From Rhodococcoides trifolii (GTDB lineage Bacteria; Actinomycetota; Actinomycetes; Mycobacteriales; Mycobacteriaceae): DNA of 64,000 bases. The first letter of the stretch is position 1; every line of letters begins with the position of its first letter. Location: positions 372,001 to 436,000 of the forward strand of contig NZ_BMCU01000001.1 of NCBI RefSeq assembly GCF_014635345.1. The letters run 5' to 3'. The translations under genes and the position numbers were made by a program. Positions 60,639-64,000 of this stretch are shown here, piece after piece. The notes under the pieces are model-generated. The model had not been told where the DNA came from. It made no database searches and worked only from the letters and a program-made list of their open reading frames with translations.

Positions 60639-61736
60639 CTATTCCTTGCGAGTCTGACCGAGTCGTAGTTCCTGCTGCTCCACAGCGAGGTCGAAGTGCA
60701 GATCCTCGTGCTGATGCTGACGGAAGATGACGGCGAACACGATCCATCCCACGATCGCCACGAGGATGAAACTGACCACGCGGTAGACCAGCGCAGCAGC
60801 GACGGCCTGGGATGCGCTGATGCTGGCCGCTGTCGTCAGGGTGGCGATCAGCGTCGCGTCGACGAACACCAAACCGCCCGGCGCCCCCGGAATCGATCCG
60901 ACGGTCTTGCCCGCGGTGAAGGCGATCAGCAGACCGGACCAGCGCGGGTCGGCGCCGACGGCGTAACACGCGAGTCCCAGGCACGCGACGTCCGCGAGGC
61001 GGTGCACGGCCGAGAAGCCCACGGTGACAAGACCGTCACGCGTACCCAACGTGACCGACCGGATCTGGTCGACGATCTCGTCCACCTTGTCCAGTCCGGC
61101 GTCGGCGGGCTTGTTGCGCAGGGAGTTGACCTTGCGCACGCCCCACCGGGCCGCACCGGTGATCGACTGCGGGTGCGCTCGCACGTACCGCGCCAACGCG
61201 ATCAGGGCGACCACTGCAGCGACAGGGAGGACCAGCGTGTAGGCGTTGGTGGTTCCGCCGACCAGCAGGGCGCCGCCGACGCCCAGCACGGCGAGACCGC
61301 ACGCAGCGATGACGCCCGAGATGGCCAGCTGCCAGGAGGCGACGACGGGGGTCGCACCCCAACGGCGCGTCTGGCGGTAGGTGAATGCCGTGGAAAAGAC
61401 TTGTCCCGCAGGGAGAGTCACCGACATCGCGGTGCTGCCGTACACGACCGACAACGACTTGCTCTGGCTGACGCGGACTCCGCCGGCCTGTAGCAGCCGT
61501 TTCTGCACCCGCGCGAAGGCGGACAGCGAGAGTGCCTGTGCTACAACGCAAGCCAGGAGGAAGCCCCACTCGATGTCGGACAGAGCCTTCCAGGACTCGT
61601 GCAGGCGTGGCCAGAGATACACACCTTCGCCGACCAGCAGGGCCACGAGCGCGAACCCGCCCACCCATTTGAGCCAGCGCAGACGGTTCGACGGCCGAGC
61701 TGTGCCCGCAGAAGGAACTGATTCCGGCTCGGACAC
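60639..61736 (-). CDS. UPF0104/lysylphosphatidylglycerol synthase-type membrane protein
   Basis: 365 residues with about eight membrane helices. VVYGSTAMSVTLPAGQVFST, WRGLLIAFTAGKT-like WSGLLIAFTAGKTVGSIPGA and PGGLVFVDATLIATL are typical of the MprF flippase-like/UPF0104 family. The aminoacyl-transferase domain of full MprF is absent. Possible lipid flippase or transporter; the substrate is unknown. GTG start 61736. Confidence 0.83.
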   Translation of the reverse strand: MSEPESVPSAGTARPSNRLRWLKWVGGFALVALLVGEGVYLWPRLHESWKALSDIEWGFLLACVVAQALSLSAFARVQKRLLQAGGVRVSQSKSLSVVYGSTAMSVTLPAGQVFSTAFTYRQTRRWGATPVVASWQLAISGVIAACGLAVLGVGGALLVGGTTNAYTLVLPVAAVVALIALARYVRAHPQSITGAARWGVRKVNSLRNKPADAGLDKVDEIVDQIRSVTLGTRDGLVTVGFSAVHRLADVACLGLACYAVGADPRWSGLLIAFTAGKTVGSIPGAPGGLVFVDATLIATLTTAASISASQAVAAALVYRVVSFILVAIVGWIVFAVIFRQHQHEDLHFDLAVEQQELRLGQTRKE

Positions 61737-61776
61737 CTGCTCAGCGTAACCGTCGCGGCAGTGATCCCGACCGAGC

Positions 61777-63291
61777 CTAGGTCGGTGAATCGACGGGCCA
61801 CGCCAGCTGTGTCGACCGGCGTCGGCCCCGGAGCTGCACCTGTTCGCCCAGCTCCCAGCACCCCTGTTCGTGTTCCTCGGCGAAATACAGCGCCGACGTC
61901 GACGCCAGCACCCGGCTCGGACGGAACTTGGCCAGCTCGGTGAGTCGGGACGCCTCGTTGACCGGATCGCCGATCACCGTGTACTCGAATCGCTCCGATG
62001 CGCCGATGTTTCCGGCCACGGCCAACCCGGCCGACACACCGATTCCGATGTCGAGACCGTCGATCTCGGCCAGCGCAACCCGCAGTTCTCGGGCCGCGGA
62101 CAGAGCGGCGGTCGGAGCGTCGGGCCGGTCGAGCGGAGCTCCGAAGATGGCCAGCGCGGCGTCGCCCACGAACTTGTTGACGAACCCGTGATGTCGGTCG
62201 ACCACGTCGACCACGACGCGAAAGAATTCGTTGAGCAGGTCGACCACCTCGGACGGTGGGCGCTCCGATGCGGCTGCGGTGGAGCCGACCATGTCGACGA
62301 ACAGGACGGCGACGAACCTCGTCTCGCCGCCGAGTTCGGTCCCGAACTGCAACGCGCGACGAGCGACGTCCTCGCCGACATGCTGGCCGAACAGCTCTCG
62401 CAACACCCGACGTTCGGACGCTTCCTCCATCATTCGGTTGAAACCGACCTGCAGCCGGCCGATCTCGCTACCGTCGAACACCTCGACCTGGATCTCGGTG
62501 TCACCTCGGGCGACCCGTTCGATGGCCTTGCGCAGCTGCCGGATCGGGTCGGAGATCTGGCTCGCCGTCAGCATCGACAGTGCGAACGCCTGCACGATGG
62601 CCATGACGCAGAGCAGGATGATGGCGATTGCCAGCGAGTTCGGGGAGAACACCAGGTCGGTGGTCAGCTGCGTCGCGCACAGCAACACGATGCCGATCAC
62701 CGGGATGAGAGTGCCCAGCCCCCAGGTCATCGCCATGCGGGTACCGACGCCAGGTGTGAAGGTGCGATCGAACCGCCCCTCACTCAACGCCTGCGCGGCC
62801 ACCGGGCGCAGGATCCTCTCGCCCAACATGTAGGTGAACCCAAAGGTGATGGCGGCCGCCATCGCGACGGTGACGATCACGGCCACGGCCAACGAGGGCA
62901 TCTCCTGGACCGTCAGCGCAACGAAGATGATGCCGCCGATGAACCACAGCACCAGGTGCACGATGGCTTGCCTCAACGGTGCGTGCAGGGCCGCCATCTG
63001 CTCCGATCTGGTGGGCGCGCCACCTCGGAGCTGCCAGCGGATGACGTTCTTGAGCATGTACGCGGCGGTGCCCACACTCACCGCACCCGCGCACGCCAGA
63101 TAGATGCCGAAAATGATGATGTTGCGAGTTCGGTCCTCCACCACGGACGCCTGCTCCGGAATGGGTAGTCCGTACCGAACGAACGCGAAAACCAGGACGG
63201 CACCGAAGAAGTTGGCCAGCAATGTGGACCCGAGGTACAGCGGCCACCGACTTCGCAGGGTCATCGACACCGCACGCAGGAGGACGAGCAC
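61777..63291 (-). CDS. Membrane class III adenylate/guanylate cyclase with HAMP domain
   Basis: 504 residues: six membrane helices (about 15-240), a HAMP linker (SQISDPIRQLRKAIERVARG) and a C-terminal cyclase domain. Catalytic features: metal Asp in VLFVDMVGST, substrate Lys/Asp region in VNKFVGDAALAIFGAP and the transition-state Asn/Arg in YTVIGDPVNEASRL. This architecture matches the mycobacterial Rv1318c-Rv1320c group, which makes cAMP. The GTG start at 63291 is uncertain; ATG 63264 would give a slightly shorter N-terminus. Confidence 0.88.
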   Translation of the reverse strand: MLVLLRAVSMTLRSRWPLYLGSTLLANFFGAVLVFAFVRYGLPIPEQASVVEDRTRNIIIFGIYLACAGAVSVGTAAYMLKNVIRWQLRGGAPTRSEQMAALHAPLRQAIVHLVLWFIGGIIFVALTVQEMPSLAVAVIVTVAMAAAITFGFTYMLGERILRPVAAQALSEGRFDRTFTPGVGTRMAMTWGLGTLIPVIGIVLLCATQLTTDLVFSPNSLAIAIILLCVMAIVQAFALSMLTASQISDPIRQLRKAIERVARGDTEIQVEVFDGSEIGRLQVGFNRMMEEASERRVLRELFGQHVGEDVARRALQFGTELGGETRFVAVLFVDMVGSTAAASERPPSEVVDLLNEFFRVVVDVVDRHHGFVNKFVGDAALAIFGAPLDRPDAPTAALSAARELRVALAEIDGLDIGIGVSAGLAVAGNIGASERFEYTVIGDPVNEASRLTELAKFRPSRVLASTSALYFAEEHEQGCWELGEQVQLRGRRRSTQLAWPVDSPT

Positions 63292-63378
63292 GTGACGAAC
63301 TTACCGGTGAACTTGCGGCCCGGTCGCAAGCAGTGCACAACTCGATCACACGCAATCGAAAACGGTTAGGCTCCCTCG

Positions 63379-64000
63379 GTGACAGGCAATGGTTCGGCGG
63401 ACGACGCGAGCGCCGCAAGCGTCTACGCCGCAAGCGGCCGGCACCCCGCCGATTCGGTACACCCCATCGTTCGTATCGGCGCCGCATGGACGTGGCGACT
63501 GCTCGTCCTCGCCGCCGGCGTGGCCGTTCTCGTCTATCTGGTCGGCAAGCTCGATACCGTTCTCATCCCCATCGGACTCGCCCTGCTGGCGTCGGGACTG
63601 CTGTCGCCGCTCGTGGACTGGATGCATCGGCGAGGCATCCCGCGGGTCGTCGCCGTCGTGGTGGCGCTGCTCGGCAGCATCGGTGTCGTCGCCGGGATTC
63701 TCACGTTCGTCGTGCAGCAGTTCGTCGAAGGCGTACCCCAGCTCGGGGATCAGTTCACCGAGAGCATCCAGACCGTTCAGACCTGGCTGACCGACGGCCC
63801 GTTCCACTTCAGCGAGGACCAGATTCGCTCCGCGGGCGATTCCGTCGTGCGATCCATCCAGTCGAACCAGGAAGCGCTGACCAGCGGCGCCCTCACCACC
63901 GCAGCCGTCATCGGTGAAATATTCACCGGGCTGGCACTCATGCTGTTCACCCTGATCTTCTTCCTGTACGGCGGAAACCAGATCTGGCAGTTCGTCACTC
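63379..64000 (+). CDS. AI-2E family transporter, N-terminal part
   Basis: The frame starts at GTG 63379 and runs off the window with 207 codons visible. After a hydrophilic N-terminus it shows WTWRLLVLAAGVAVLVYLVG, TVLIPIGLALLASGLLSPLV with DWMHRRGIPR, VVALLGSIGVVAGILTFVVQ and the start of the next helix pair (LALMLFTLIFFLYGG). This is the YdiK/TqsA (PF01594) pattern; members export or extrude diverse solutes. Divergent from the cyclase gene over 87 bp. Confidence 0.85.
   Translation, partial: MTGNGSADDASAASVYAASGRHPADSVHPIVRIGAAWTWRLLVLAAGVAVLVYLVGKLDTVLIPIGLALLASGLLSPLVDWMHRRGIPRVVAVVVALLGSIGVVAGILTFVVQQFVEGVPQLGDQFTESIQTVQTWLTDGPFHFSEDQIRSAGDSVVRSIQSNQEALTSGALTTAAVIGEIFTGLALMLFTLIFFLYGGNQIWQFVT

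Overview
The window looks like chromosome of a high-GC, mycolic-acid-containing actinomycete, most likely Rhodococcus or a close relative. The reasoning is by protein families: a ugpAEBC operon in the mycobacterial gene order, a FadE25-type acyl-CoA dehydrogenase, SecA2, a cutinase-like hydrolase, maltokinase, an NTF2-domain lipoprotein PBP and a six-TM/HAMP nucleotide cyclase, together with many GTG starts and 4-bp ATGA or GTGA overlaps. No rRNA, tRNA, CRISPR array, insertion sequence or prophage was seen. Apart from one truncated gene (36151-36731) there is no gene-free stretch longer than 300 bases.

Layout. 1-4.5 kb: tail of an L,D-transpeptidase, a hairpin terminator, then ugpA-ugpE-ugpB-ugpC. 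4.6-18.3 kb: mostly housekeeping and envelope genes as single genes or short operons (FKBP lipoprotein, M13 peptidase, Tat-exported intradiol dioxygenase-like lipoprotein, cutinase-like protein, maltokinase, pirin, M50-like protein, dienelactone hydrolase, UbiA prenyltransferase, PASTA-like secreted protein, acyltransferase, FabG-like reductase, phosphoesterase, S4 protein, FadE25). 18.3-44.8 kb: a large carbohydrate catabolism and uptake region. It holds a TetR/xylulokinase pair, a sugar-acid locus (galactarate/L-talarate dehydratase, IclR regulator, a second enolase-superfamily enzyme, an ABC transporter, an alpha/beta hydrolase, an unknown TIM-barrel-like protein, uronate dehydrogenase and an ATPase), a xylose-type ABC operon ending in a ROK regulator, a truncated AbiEi-like gene, and a polyol locus (mannitol-type and sorbitol-type dehydrogenases divergent from a SorC regulator and a four-gene ABC transporter). 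44.8-54.9 kb: a 1500-residue CheB-CheR-PAS-GGDEF-EAL protein, SecA2, an alpha/beta hydrolase, an ABC-F ATPase and a possible ribbon-helix-helix protein. 54.9-64 kb: an active-looking lipoprotein PBP next to a degenerate paralogue, a TauE/SafE permease, small membrane proteins, YceI, a UPF0104/MprF-type membrane protein, a nucleotide cyclase and the start of an AI-2E family transporter.

How the genes fit together. In the sugar-acid locus, uronate dehydrogenase should oxidise galacturonate or glucuronate to the aldaric acid, and the galactarate dehydratase should dehydrate that product; the later steps to 2-oxoglutarate are not in the window. A palindrome GTTC-N8-GAAC recurs at the IclR gene, ahead of the transporter/dehydratase operon, in the hydrolase/TIM-barrel divergent gap and in the Udh/ATPase divergent gap. 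This suggests one regulon, probably under the IclR protein, that includes two enzymes of unknown function. A short palindromic repeat (core accggcctccggcctacccg) is scattered over four loci, in two of them inside reading frames.
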